Under the pieces are notes generated by a model. It was not told where the DNA came from, did not search any database, and saw nothing but the letters and a program-made list of their open reading frames with translations. The translations under genes were made by a program, and so were the position numbers. Shown one piece after another: positions 54,199-61,887 of a stretch of DNA of 64,000 nucleotides (positions are counted from its first letter, which is position 1; every line of letters begins with the position of its first letter). This DNA is from Cochlodiniinecator piscidefendens (GTDB lineage: Bacteria > Pseudomonadota > Alphaproteobacteria > Rhodobacterales > Rhodobacteraceae): positions 336,344 to 400,343 of the forward strand of contig NZ_JAAOIE010000001.1 in assembly GCF_011326755.1 (NCBI RefSeq). Reading direction: 5' to 3'.

Positions 54199-54807
54199 TT
54201 ATATTAACCCATGCTCCACCGCGAGCGCGATGGCCTGACTGCTTGTTTTGGCTCTCAACTTTTGTTTTGCGTTCTTCAAACGTTGCTTTACGGCCCCTAA
54301 AGATACCCCTAACTCATCCGCAACCTGTTTCATCAGCAGGCCGTCCCGCACCATTCTAAGCGCCTCCAGTTCCGCGTTCGTAAGATTGGTTGGAGGGGCG
54401 TGCGACTGATGTAAATCTTCAAGCGACGCGGCCAATTGAGAAATTTCCAAATCGGTAAATTCGCGATCATTTCGCAGAAAGGATCCAAAGCTGCGAAGCC
54501 CACGATCCCCTTCTTCCTGCCAACTGATCGTTACGCCAAATTGCATTCCATACTCTTTGGCGGCGTCTAAAATACCCCGTGGATCGGCCTCTTCGATTTC
54601 GCTCCAACGCACCGCTCCGGTGTTGCTATAAACCCACCGCAACACTGGATCAGACAGCATGAAGCCCTGCACCGTATAAAGGTCCACCCAGCTTTTTGGG
54701 AGCGCGTTTAACTCAGCTACGGGATAGGCATATCCCAACCGCAATGCGATATAGAATCCAGCTGAAGCTAAACCCTCAAAGTTGTATGAAGCAATTGCAT
54801 CGTTCAT
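54199..54807 (-). CDS. luxR: LuxR-family quorum-sensing regulator
   Basis: 202 residues: autoinducer-binding domain with Trp40, Tyr44, Asp53 and Trp68 at the same spacing as Trp57/Tyr61/Asp70/Trp85 of TraR, then a LuxR HTH from about 141 (LTNAELEALRMVRDGLLMKQVADELGVSLGAVKQRL). Likely receptor for the signal made by the adjacent luxI. Confidence 0.92.
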   Translation of the reverse strand: MNDAIASYNFEGLASAGFYIALRLGYAYPVAELNALPKSWVDLYTVQGFMLSDPVLRWVYSNTGAVRWSEIEEADPRGILDAAKEYGMQFGVTISWQEEGDRGLRSFGSFLRNDREFTDLEISQLAASLEDLHQSHAPPTNLTNAELEALRMVRDGLLMKQVADELGVSLGAVKQRLKNAKQKLRAKTSSQAIALAVEHGLI

Positions 54808-54908
54808 CGTCGTTATTTATCTTAATTGTATACTATTTGCAAAATACGAGATGAACTTTCCTTTAGGTTTCAGATGTGTCATCTTAATGGCGAAGATAGT
54901 GCAGGTTT

Positions 54909-54922
54909 TTGTATAAGTACAA
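54909..54922. promoter_or_regulatory. Inverted repeat before the truncated luxR gene
   Basis: TTGTA-TAAG-TACAA, perfect 5-bp arms, 27 bases before the ATG at 54949. A second small palindrome AGATG-TGT-CATCT is at 54872-54884. Either may bind the LuxR protein encoded divergently. Confidence 0.4.
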
Positions 54923-54948
54923 CCTTAATGCGAATTGATGGATAAACT

Positions 54949-55434
54949 ATGGATCAAAAATTGAGTATCAGCCCTCTTCTTGCCGATCTAGAACAGAGTT
55001 GTCCTTCCGGCTACGCGCTTGCGATGCACATCAAATACACAACCCCAAATTTTCTGTTTCAAACCTACCCGATGAAATGGATCGAATATTACTCAATGGC
55101 CGGCCTCGTATTGCACGATCCGATCGTGCGTTGGGGGTTTGAAAATACCGGCGCTACGACTTGGGGGGCCTTAGGGGCCGACGATCCCAAAGGGGTTGTA
55201 TCGCTCGCCGCCGAACACGGCATGAAGTTTGGAACTGTTATTTCGCTCGTAGAAGACAATTCACGCACAATTGGCGGCTTTGCGCGCCCTGATCGGGACC
55301 ATACTCCTGAAGAAGTCGCCGATTTGTCCCGCATTCTGCACGAAGTCCATCATCAAACCAGAGACACGGTAGACCTCCCTGCCGAAGAGCGTGCAGCGCT
55401 TAAACGACTCTCCATAACCCTTACGCATAGTTAA
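54949..55434 (+). CDS. LuxR-like autoinducer-binding protein lacking the DNA-binding domain
   Basis: 161 residues. The ligand pocket is complete: Trp44, Tyr48, Asp57 and Trp72 at TraR spacing (4, 9, 15), plus the GMKFGTVISL strand. It then enters the HTH region (PAEERAALKRLSITLTHS aligns with the start of the LuxR HTH) and stops after roughly 19 residues of it. It could bind the signal or pair with LuxR without binding DNA, as truncated TraR-like TrlR does. The stop directly abuts the fosX ATG (TAAATG). Similar to the neighbour LuxR, probably by duplication. Confidence 0.85.
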   Translation: MDQKLSISPLLADLEQSCPSGYALAMHIKYTTPNFLFQTYPMKWIEYYSMAGLVLHDPIVRWGFENTGATTWGALGADDPKGVVSLAAEHGMKFGTVISLVEDNSRTIGGFARPDRDHTPEEVADLSRILHEVHHQTRDTVDLPAEERAALKRLSITLTHS

Positions 55435-55833
55435 ATGGTTGAAGGTCTAAGTCATATGACCTTCATCGTTGAAGATTTGGATGCGATGGAGCAAATCCTC
55501 ACGACTGTGCTATCTGCCCGTAAAATATACGATAGTGGCGAAAATAGCTTTTCCCTCTCAAAAGAGAGGTTTTTCGATATTGCGGGCCTTTGGGTCGCGA
55601 TTATGGAGGGTCCGTCACTTCCTGAACGGAGCTACAATCACATCGCGTTTAAAATACCGGATGAGAATTACGACGCCGCACTCAGAGCAATAAAACTGCT
55701 AAACCTGGAAATAAGAGAAAGCCGCCCACGCGTAGACGGTGAAGGTCGGTCAATTTACTTCTATGATCGCGACAATCATTTGTTCGAACTCCATACTGGG
55801 ACATTGTCCGAACGGCTCGCACGTTATCAATGA
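55435..55833 (+). CDS. fosX: FosX-type fosfomycin epoxide hydrolase
   Basis: Mn-dependent VOC enzyme that opens the fosfomycin epoxide with water. 132 residues; metal ligands His7, His69 and Glu118 and the general base Glu44 are at the same numbers I recall for Listeria FosX, within EGLSH, SLSKERFF, YNHIAFK and HLFELHTGT. No ribosome-binding site; translation is probably coupled to the preceding truncated luxR. A natural role other than resistance is possible. Confidence 0.9.
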   Translation: MVEGLSHMTFIVEDLDAMEQILTTVLSARKIYDSGENSFSLSKERFFDIAGLWVAIMEGPSLPERSYNHIAFKIPDENYDAALRAIKLLNLEIRESRPRVDGEGRSIYFYDRDNHLFELHTGTLSERLARYQ

Positions 55834-55860
55834 TGTGAATATCCGTTTGCCGCCTCTTTG

Positions 55861-56496
55861 CTAAAGAGTTCCGCCTTCGGGCCAATTTTTCCAGTGATTG
55901 TTCACGGGTTCGTCCGTAGAGAAAAGCTTGGGCTCATTTTGTTCAAGAACGCTTGCAATCCGTTGAAAGGTCTCGGTCTGACTTGGGGCTTTCCCATTTG
56001 CCAGATCAGGATGGTGCCACTCGTCCAAGAGCAAAATTTGTTTCATTTCCGGAAGAATACTAACGCGACGCTCAGTTTCACTCGCAAACACCGCTTCGCG
56101 GTGATCATGCGCAAGGTATCGGCAAAGCTCGAAAACCCCAGGCTTTGGGGCATTCGAAAATCGTTGCCCACACAGAAACCTACGGTACTGTCTCGGATAG
56201 AACACTAATGTTGGCTCTCGCCGATCGGGGCGCTGAAAGTCATAGTAGCGTGCACCTATGCAGCCTGGAAAATGATCGTGACGAAGCAGCACTCCACCCG
56301 GAGTATTTAACTTTGGTTCTGAGATACAAAGCTGATCGTCCAGTAAAGTTGCCTCGAAGTCTGAGAAATCAAGCGGATGATCAAAGAAAAACCGGACGTT
56401 GAAGGTTGGGCCGTACTTCCAATTGGCGCTGTCTAACTGAAATGCCAATTCAGACGCTGAAAGCCCTGTATAGTCTCGCGTATTATTGTCGTTCAT
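55861..56496 (-). CDS. Hypothetical protein beside the quorum-sensing genes
   Basis: 211 residues, soluble, no signal or membrane helix, rich in aromatic residues and Arg (FFFDHPLDFSDFEATLLDD, YYDFQRPDRREP, LLLDEWHHPDL). Convergent with fosX (27 bp between stops). No family recognised. Its place suggests that it belongs to the accessory quorum-sensing segment. Confidence 0.68.
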   Translation of the reverse strand: MNDNNTRDYTGLSASELAFQLDSANWKYGPTFNVRFFFDHPLDFSDFEATLLDDQLCISEPKLNTPGGVLLRHDHFPGCIGARYYDFQRPDRREPTLVFYPRQYRRFLCGQRFSNAPKPGVFELCRYLAHDHREAVFASETERRVSILPEMKQILLLDEWHHPDLANGKAPSQTETFQRIASVLEQNEPKLFSTDEPVNNHWKNWPEGGTL

Positions 56497-56860
56497 GATG
56501 ATATTTTGGGCGGGTCATCCCGCATTTAAAAACAGATATAGCAAAGTGTAAAATCACGTTACCAAGTGTTAAAGTTGTCACCCCCTCGTTTATCTCTTCG
56601 CGGAATGGCGCGTCATCTGCTGCTTTGATTGGTTAAGCTCTAGGTACCAATATTGTATCAAAACTCTTTGAAGCGTCGCAAAATTGCTATTTCCTAGACC
56701 GTGACACTCCAAAGCGGCTTATCATTGTTTAAGCCTTTTGAGAAAGCCTATTAGGTCGTTTACGAAGGTTTTGGTCGAACGACCCGCAAGCTTTGCAAAT
56801 TTCTCCAACGCAATGCACAGTTTAACAATAATTCTCAACGCTGTTGGAAGGTTGCCAATT
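56497..56860. other. Intergenic stretch, no gene seen
   Basis: A/T-rich 364 bases between the hypothetical gene and trmL. On the minus strand a 40-odd codon frame after trmL (ends ...DLIGFLKRLKQ) lacks a start or ribosome-binding site. I see no terminator or tRNA. Confidence 0.5.
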
Positions 56861-57334
56861 TCAACCGCCTAACTGACTCCGCATCGCTTGATAGACTACG
56901 GCTGTCGCGACATTTGCCAAATTTAGCGATCGCACACGTGTATCGAGCATGGGCAGACTGAAAGTTCGATCCTCCATCCCCTCTAGTATCTTGGCAGATA
57001 GACCTTTTGATTCACACCCAAATACCAAATATCCGTCCTGTTGATAGTCCGGATCGTACATCGTCTGAGAACCATGTTCTTCGAAGAAGCAAAGACTGTC
57101 GAGAGCCGGTTTTCGTGCATCCAGAAAACATTGCCAGCTATCATATTCAGTCAGATTTACATATTTCCAATAATCTGTTCCTGCACGTCGCACGGCTTTC
57201 TCATCTAAAGAGAACCCATAAGGCTTGATTAATATCAACTCCAAATTCAACGCAACACACGTCCGTCCAATCGCGCCAGTATTGTACGGAATTTCAGGGG
57301 TTACCAACACAATTTTCATGCACGAATCTGCCAT
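56861..57334 (-). CDS. trmL: tRNA (cytidine(34)-2'-O)-methyltransferase
   Basis: SPOUT-class enzyme that methylates the wobble ribose of tRNA-Leu. 157 residues with the trefoil-knot motifs PEIPYNTGAIGRTC, LVFGCESKGL and RSLNLANVATAVVYQAM. A start at the ATG 57319 (MKIVLV) would fit the family equally well; neither has a clear ribosome-binding site. Confidence 0.93.
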   Translation of the reverse strand: MADSCMKIVLVTPEIPYNTGAIGRTCVALNLELILIKPYGFSLDEKAVRRAGTDYWKYVNLTEYDSWQCFLDARKPALDSLCFFEEHGSQTMYDPDYQQDGYLVFGCESKGLSAKILEGMEDRTFSLPMLDTRVRSLNLANVATAVVYQAMRSQLGG

Positions 57335-57619
57335 GGGATATGCGAACTTTCTCTGATGAGGGCCTCGCGCTAGCCATACGCCGCTTTATCAATTTGGTAA
57401 ATTAAATTCGGGAATCCAGTGGGAAGGTTGAACCGTCTTTTATCGACAGAGGCCAAGAAGTAAGAAACCCGGGTTATTGAAAAGGACCAGTGTAGAAACA
57501 GGCATTCACACATCGCCCAATCTGTTTCGCTGATGCGATCAACAGATCTATGTCAACGCAGATATCACAGCTTGGGTCTTGTCGTTTTTGATTGTTCCGA
57601 AAGTTTTAGCGAGAAAAAG

Positions 57620-57649
57620 TGATCCACCTTTCTTTCTCGTGCGTATTAT
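57620..57649 (+). promoter_or_regulatory. RpoE-type promoter of rpoE-chrR
   Basis: TGATCC (57620-57625), 18-bp spacer, TATTAT (57644-57649). It matches the TGATC-N18-TA pattern of Rhodobacter RpoE promoters as I recall them, and occurs twice more in this window, indicating autoregulation. The remaining 57335-57740 gap shows no other gene. Confidence 0.75.
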
Positions 57650-57740
57650 GGCCATGATAGCGCAAGTTTTGATATCTCCCCTTCGGCACAACAAGACAGG
57701 TGGGTCGACCGTTGGGCAAGCACAATATGGCGGGCGTTCT

Positions 57741-58298
57741 GTGTCTGAAGATGACAGTAAAATTTCAGATCAAACAAAGCAGCTTTTGGCGGTCCGCGAT
57801 CAAAGGGACAAGGTGGCCTTTGCTGCGCTCTTTGATTATTTTGCGCCGCGCCTCAAAGGGGTTATGATGCGCAGCGGATGTTCTAGTGCGCAGGCCGAAG
57901 AGGTTGTGCAAGACGTAATGTTAACTGTTTGGCGCAAAGCGTCTCAGTTTGACCCGCATCGTGCGCAAGCCTCCGCATGGATTTATCAGATCGGACGCAA
58001 TCGTCATATCGATATGCTGCGCAAAACCAATCGGCCGCAACCGGAAGAGCTCGAGAGCATGTTTGAGGTGGAACCGGACGCCACACAAATACTCGCACTT
58101 CAGCAAGAAGCGGGGCAACTGAAGGCCGCCATTCAAACTCTAAGCCACGATCAACGCGACGTGATTGAACGTGCCTACCTGGGCGAACTTAGCCATCAGG
58201 AAATAAGCACACAAACTGGCTTACCTCTGGGTACAATTAAATCTCGCATTCGTTTGGGCCTTGAACGGTTGCGTCACGAATTGAAAGGTCTGCGATGA
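57741..58298 (+). CDS. rpoE: ECF sigma factor RpoE
   Basis: Sigma factor for singlet-oxygen and membrane stress. The start is GTG at 57741 (VSEDDSKISDQT): earlier ATGs at 57648 and 57654 fall in or at the promoter. 185 residues; sigma region 2 ALFDYFAPRLKGVMM...EEVVQDVMLTVWRKA, ASAWIYQIGRNRHID, and region 4 DVIERAYLGELSHQEISTQTGLPLGTIKSRIR. It overlaps chrR as ATGA and is probably held by it. Confidence 0.9.
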   Translation: MSEDDSKISDQTKQLLAVRDQRDKVAFAALFDYFAPRLKGVMMRSGCSSAQAEEVVQDVMLTVWRKASQFDPHRAQASAWIYQIGRNRHIDMLRKTNRPQPEELESMFEVEPDATQILALQQEAGQLKAAIQTLSHDQRDVIERAYLGELSHQEISTQTGLPLGTIKSRIRLGLERLRHELKGLR

Positions 58299-58936
58299 AC
58301 ATGTCCGCGATCAAACATCATATCCCTGACCATTTGCTTGCGGCCTATTCTGCAGGCAACTTATCCGACGCCTTTGCCCTGGTGGTGGCGACGCATATAT
58401 CTATGTGTTCTGATTGCCGTGCAAGCCTGGAAGCCCACCATATGACCGGAGGAATTTTCCTGGAAGACGCTCCGGCACAAGATATCTCAGCCGGATTAAA
58501 AGGGGATATTCTTGCGCAACTCGACAATCCGTTTCGCCCGGAACCCGTACATGAACGCCGCGGCATTTATCCCGGCCCGCTCAATGCTGCCTTAAAGGCG
58601 CAAGACCCTATTTGGAAAAAATTAGGTATGGGGGTTCATCAAAGCATCCTGTCGGCAGACTCTGAAGGGTCCGTCAGGTTACTGTGGATACCTGCCGGGC
58701 AAAAAGTGCCCGATCACGGGCATAATGGGTTGGAATTGACACTGGTATTGCAGGGCAGTTTTTCCGATGAAACCGGGTTTTATGGCACAGGGGACCTTGA
58801 AATCGGGGACGAAGATTTGGAACACACTCCCACCGCCGGGCCGGACATGCCTTGTATCTGCTTGGCCGCTACGGATGCACCTTTGCGATTCAAGGATTTT
58901 ATGCCTCGCCTGTTGCAGCCTTTGTTTCGGATTTGA
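58295..58936 (+). CDS. chrR: Zinc anti-sigma factor ChrR
   Basis: Inhibits RpoE until singlet oxygen or a derived signal acts. 213 residues (or 211 from the ATG at 58301). The N-terminal zinc anti-sigma domain keeps the ligand set His-x(n)-HIxxCxxC (HH near 8-9, THISMCSDC), and a C-terminal cupin holds VPDHGHNGLELTLVLQG and LEHTP, which match the second metal site of R. sphaeroides ChrR. Its stop abuts that of the convergent SDR. Confidence 0.93.
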   Translation: MNMSAIKHHIPDHLLAAYSAGNLSDAFALVVATHISMCSDCRASLEAHHMTGGIFLEDAPAQDISAGLKGDILAQLDNPFRPEPVHERRGIYPGPLNAALKAQDPIWKKLGMGVHQSILSADSEGSVRLLWIPAGQKVPDHGHNGLELTLVLQGSFSDETGFYGTGDLEIGDEDLEHTPTAGPDMPCICLAATDAPLRFKDFMPRLLQPLFRI

Positions 58937-59662
58937 TCACTTCCCGCGCCAGATTATCCAGTCGGGCAAGATGCCAATCGCGCGGATAACCCAAGAAAAC
59001 GGCACGGGAAAATCTGTGCGAAACCGTCGCCGTTTGATGGCACGCATCACATGCTGGGCAGCTTGTGCAGGCTCCATAAGCATCGGCATCCTAAAGCGGT
59101 TCTTTGCGGTCAAGCGGGTTTTGATAAAGCCGGGATTGACCAGTTTCACCCATACGCCTGTGCCACGCAGGTCATAGCGTAGAGTTTCCGCCATACTACG
59201 CAGCGCGGCTTTGCCCGGACCATACCCAAGTGCTGCGGGCAAGCCGCGATATCCAGCAAGCGATCCAATCAAGATAATCTCACCCTGACCACGTGCCAGA
59301 AAGTCAGGGATCACCGCCCCCACCACGTGCACAGCCCCGTTATAATTCACCTCGGACATCTTTAAAATCGCATCCGTGTTCCAGTCCTGTGCCGCCATCG
59401 GATCATAAGCCCCCGCGTTATAGATCACCATATCGATGTGCCCAGTTTGTTTGCTGGCATCTATAACAGCTTTGCAATCCGTCACATCCATGGGCAAAGG
59501 AGTTGCATCTCGAATCTGATCGCGTAATTCTTCCAAACGCGCCGTGTTGCGGGCCGATAAGATCAGGCGTACGCCCTGTTCCGACAGCGCCAGAGCCAAT
59601 TCCCGGCCCAGCCCTTCGCTTGCTCCGATCAACCAACAAGTTTTATCGCGAAGGTCCTTCAT
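58937..59662 (-). CDS. SDR-family oxidoreductase of the RpoE cluster
   Basis: 241 residues; GASEGLGRELAL Rossmann motif, YNAGAY, and YGPGKAAL as the Tyr-x3-Lys pair. NAD(P)-dependent, probably works on a lipid-derived substrate. It overlaps the DUF1365 gene (ATGA) and is transcribed with it from the divergent promoter at 60438-60467. Confidence 0.88.
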   Translation of the reverse strand: MKDLRDKTCWLIGASEGLGRELALALSEQGVRLILSARNTARLEELRDQIRDATPLPMDVTDCKAVIDASKQTGHIDMVIYNAGAYDPMAAQDWNTDAILKMSEVNYNGAVHVVGAVIPDFLARGQGEIILIGSLAGYRGLPAALGYGPGKAALRSMAETLRYDLRGTGVWVKLVNPGFIKTRLTAKNRFRMPMLMEPAQAAQHVMRAIKRRRFRTDFPVPFSWVIRAIGILPDWIIWRGK

Positions 59663-60432
59663 GGCTGCCCCTCACGCCATTTTTTTCCATCAGAAATCAA
59701 ATCCTCTGGCGGGGGTGGTTTACGTAGAAACGGGGCCTTTTTACGCCACAACCTGAACGCCTGCCAATAGATCAGCATCAAGACACGCAGCCCACCCATT
59801 GGCCGGGCAACAGCTGCCTGAATCAGCGTACCGTTGGTTGCCGTCTGGCGTTTTCCGGCAAGAGTGGCAAGCACACCCTCATCACCGTTCCGATATGAAA
59901 TCAAAATATTCACTGCGTCATCTGTCAGACCAAAATTAAAGCTATATTCCCCTTCAACCTTTTGAAACGGAGATACATGCATCAGTTTTTTAGCCTGCAT
60001 TGGCATGTCATAGGTGATCGGGCGGAAATCATCCCAGGCGCAAAAGTAACAGTGCCGGTGGCCAAATGTATTGTTCACTTCGGCTACAAAGGCGCGCGGG
60101 CTGCCGTTGATCAAAGCGATCCAAAAACTGACTGGATTAAACTGAAACCAAAGAAATTTAGGCTGGGCCAACAATAGGATCTCAGCACGATCCAGTGGAA
60201 AGCCATGATGTCGCAACACCTCTTTGAACCAGTTTTCGCCCTGCCCGTTTCCACGTTCCCCACCATGGTTCTGGTCATGCAGCGACCAGAGGTTAAAACG
60301 GTTTTGCGTCAACAAGGCTGGGCTTTGCATTGGTAGCGGGGTCAACACATAATCCACCCGATAGCGAAAAGCATTTTTAAGACGCCCACGCCGCGCGTGT
60401 GTTGTCAGGGCCTGAATATATTCTGTTTTCAT
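59659..60432 (-). CDS. DUF1365 protein
   Basis: 257 residues with the DUF1365 pattern: THARRGRLKNAFRYRVDYVLTPL at the start, LWSLHDQNHGG, FNPVSFWIAL and NNTFGHRHCYF. It occurs with Cfa-like and FAD genes in many RpoE clusters and is thought to take part in fatty acid modification; the reaction is not known to me. The predicted transcription start falls at or next to its ATG, so the mRNA may be leaderless. Confidence 0.88.
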   Translation of the reverse strand: MKTEYIQALTTHARRGRLKNAFRYRVDYVLTPLPMQSPALLTQNRFNLWSLHDQNHGGERGNGQGENWFKEVLRHHGFPLDRAEILLLAQPKFLWFQFNPVSFWIALINGSPRAFVAEVNNTFGHRHCYFCAWDDFRPITYDMPMQAKKLMHVSPFQKVEGEYSFNFGLTDDAVNILISYRNGDEGVLATLAGKRQTATNGTLIQAAVARPMGGLRVLMLIYWQAFRLWRKKAPFLRKPPPPEDLISDGKKWREGQP

Positions 60433-60437
60433 ACCCT

Positions 60438-60467
60438 TTTATACGCGCCAACCCTCAAGCCAGATCA
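60438..60467 (-). promoter_or_regulatory. RpoE-type promoter of DUF1365-SDR
   Basis: On the minus strand TGATCT (60467-60462), 18-bp spacer and TATAAA (60443-60438). Expected transcription start near 60431, at the DUF1365 ATG. Confidence 0.72.
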
Positions 60468-60484
60468 AAAATTATAAAAATAAA

Positions 60485-60514
60485 TGATCCGATCGTACTG
60501 GGCCTGCGTAATCA
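60485..60514 (+). promoter_or_regulatory. RpoE-type promoter of the FAD-cfa operon
   Basis: TGATCC (60485-60490), 18-bp spacer, TAATCA (60509-60514). Divergent from the preceding promoter with about 17 bases between the two -35 elements. Shows that the ATG at 60484 is not the translation start of the next gene. Confidence 0.72.
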
Positions 60515-60546
60515 GTTTATTCGCATTCAGGACAAGGCAGTTGAAT

Positions 60547-61887
60547 ATGCTTGATCAAAGCACTGGCTCACGCAAAAAAATCGCAATTGTTGGCGGTGGT
60601 GTTTCCGGGCTTTCGGCAGCTTATTATCTATCAGCACATCACGACATAACGCTTTTTGAAGCCGGAACACGTTTGGGCGGTCATGCACGCACTGTTCTTG
60701 CGGGCCGAAACGGTGATCAGCCCGTGGATACAGGCTTCATCGTGTTTAACTATGCGACCTACCCTCATCTGACGCGTTTGTTTCAAGATCTGGATGTTCC
60801 GGTCCAAAAAAGCGACATGAGCTTTTGTGCTAGCATCGACGATGGTTCATTTGAATATGGGCTAAACTCTCTTCACTCCCTGCTCGCGCAGAAATCCAAC
60901 TTGTTTCACCCGCAGTTTTACCGGATGATCCGCGATACCCTTTATTTCGGAAAGCATGCCAAGCAAGCCGCAGACAGTGATGACATCACGATTGGTGAGT
61001 TGGTCCAAAAGCTGGGTCTTAGCACGGCTTTCAGGGATTTGTATCTGCTGCCAATGTGCGGCGCGATCTGGTCAACACCGATCGCGGACATCGATAGCTT
61101 CCCCGCAAAATCACTTGTACGGTTTTTCCAAAATCACGCGCTTTTGGCCGGTTCAGAAAAACGCCAATGGTGGACCGTCAAAGGGGGCAGCATCGAATAT
61201 GTCAAAAGGCTGGAAACCGCTTTGCGTGCTCGGGGATGTAATATTCAACTAGGCGCCCCTGTTGATCACGCGCAACGCAGCGATTTAGGAGTAACAGTCA
61301 CCTCAAAAGGCACGCAACACACCTTTGACGAAATCATTCTAGCCTGTCATTCAGATCAGGCCCTTGCCATTTTGGGCGATGGTGCCAGCCCCGACGAAAA
61401 ACAAGCATTGTCCACCGTGCGTTATCAAACCAACACTGCGGTGTTACACGCTGACCCAGCCCAGATGCCTAAACGGCGGGCCTGTTGGTCTAGCTGGGCG
61501 TATCAGTCCCAGACCGGGAATATTGGCGTCACATATTGGATGAACAAACTGCAAAACATTGACGAAGCAGATCCGCTGTTTCTGACGTTAAATCCTGCTC
61601 GCCCCATCAAAGATGAGCTGATTTATGATACAGTAGAATACGCCCATCCCGTGTTTGATCGCAAAGCACTGATTGCACAGGAAATCATCCGCGAATTGCA
61701 AGGCAATAACCGCACTTGGTTTGCGGGTGCCTGGAACCGCCATGGATTTCACGAAGACGGTATCGCCAGCGCCATGCGGATTGTACGGGCCATGAACACC
61801 GCTACTTATACAGAGGGAAAACAACATGCGACCAGCAAGCAAAGCTTTGAAAAATCAGTTTCTTTCAACTTGCGAGCGTCTGCATGA
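60547..61887 (+). CDS. FAD-dependent oxidoreductase (amine-oxidase-like, COG2907 type)
   Basis: 446 residues from the ATG at 60547, just after the promoter. FAD motif IAIVGGGVSGLSAAYYLS at 13-30, then HARTV and QPVDTGFIVFN typical of this branch, and GAWNRHGFHEDG near the C-terminus. Homologues sit with Cfa-like enzymes; the R. sphaeroides counterpart region is tied to furan fatty acid formation, where a desaturase (UfaD) acts on methylated acyl chains. That it is the counterpart of UfaD is an inference. Confidence 0.85.
   Translation: MLDQSTGSRKKIAIVGGGVSGLSAAYYLSAHHDITLFEAGTRLGGHARTVLAGRNGDQPVDTGFIVFNYATYPHLTRLFQDLDVPVQKSDMSFCASIDDGSFEYGLNSLHSLLAQKSNLFHPQFYRMIRDTLYFGKHAKQAADSDDITIGELVQKLGLSTAFRDLYLLPMCGAIWSTPIADIDSFPAKSLVRFFQNHALLAGSEKRQWWTVKGGSIEYVKRLETALRARGCNIQLGAPVDHAQRSDLGVTVTSKGTQHTFDEIILACHSDQALAILGDGASPDEKQALSTVRYQTNTAVLHADPAQMPKRRACWSSWAYQSQTGNIGVTYWMNKLQNIDEADPLFLTLNPARPIKDELIYDTVEYAHPVFDRKALIAQEIIRELQGNNRTWFAGAWNRHGFHEDGIASAMRIVRAMNTATYTEGKQHATSKQSFEKSVSFNLRASA

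Noticed and set aside
56700-56870. A minus-strand frame of about 43 codons after trmL that looks protein-like
   Set aside because: It has no start codon with a ribosome-binding site and begins just after an in-frame TAG; probably chance in A/T-rich DNA.
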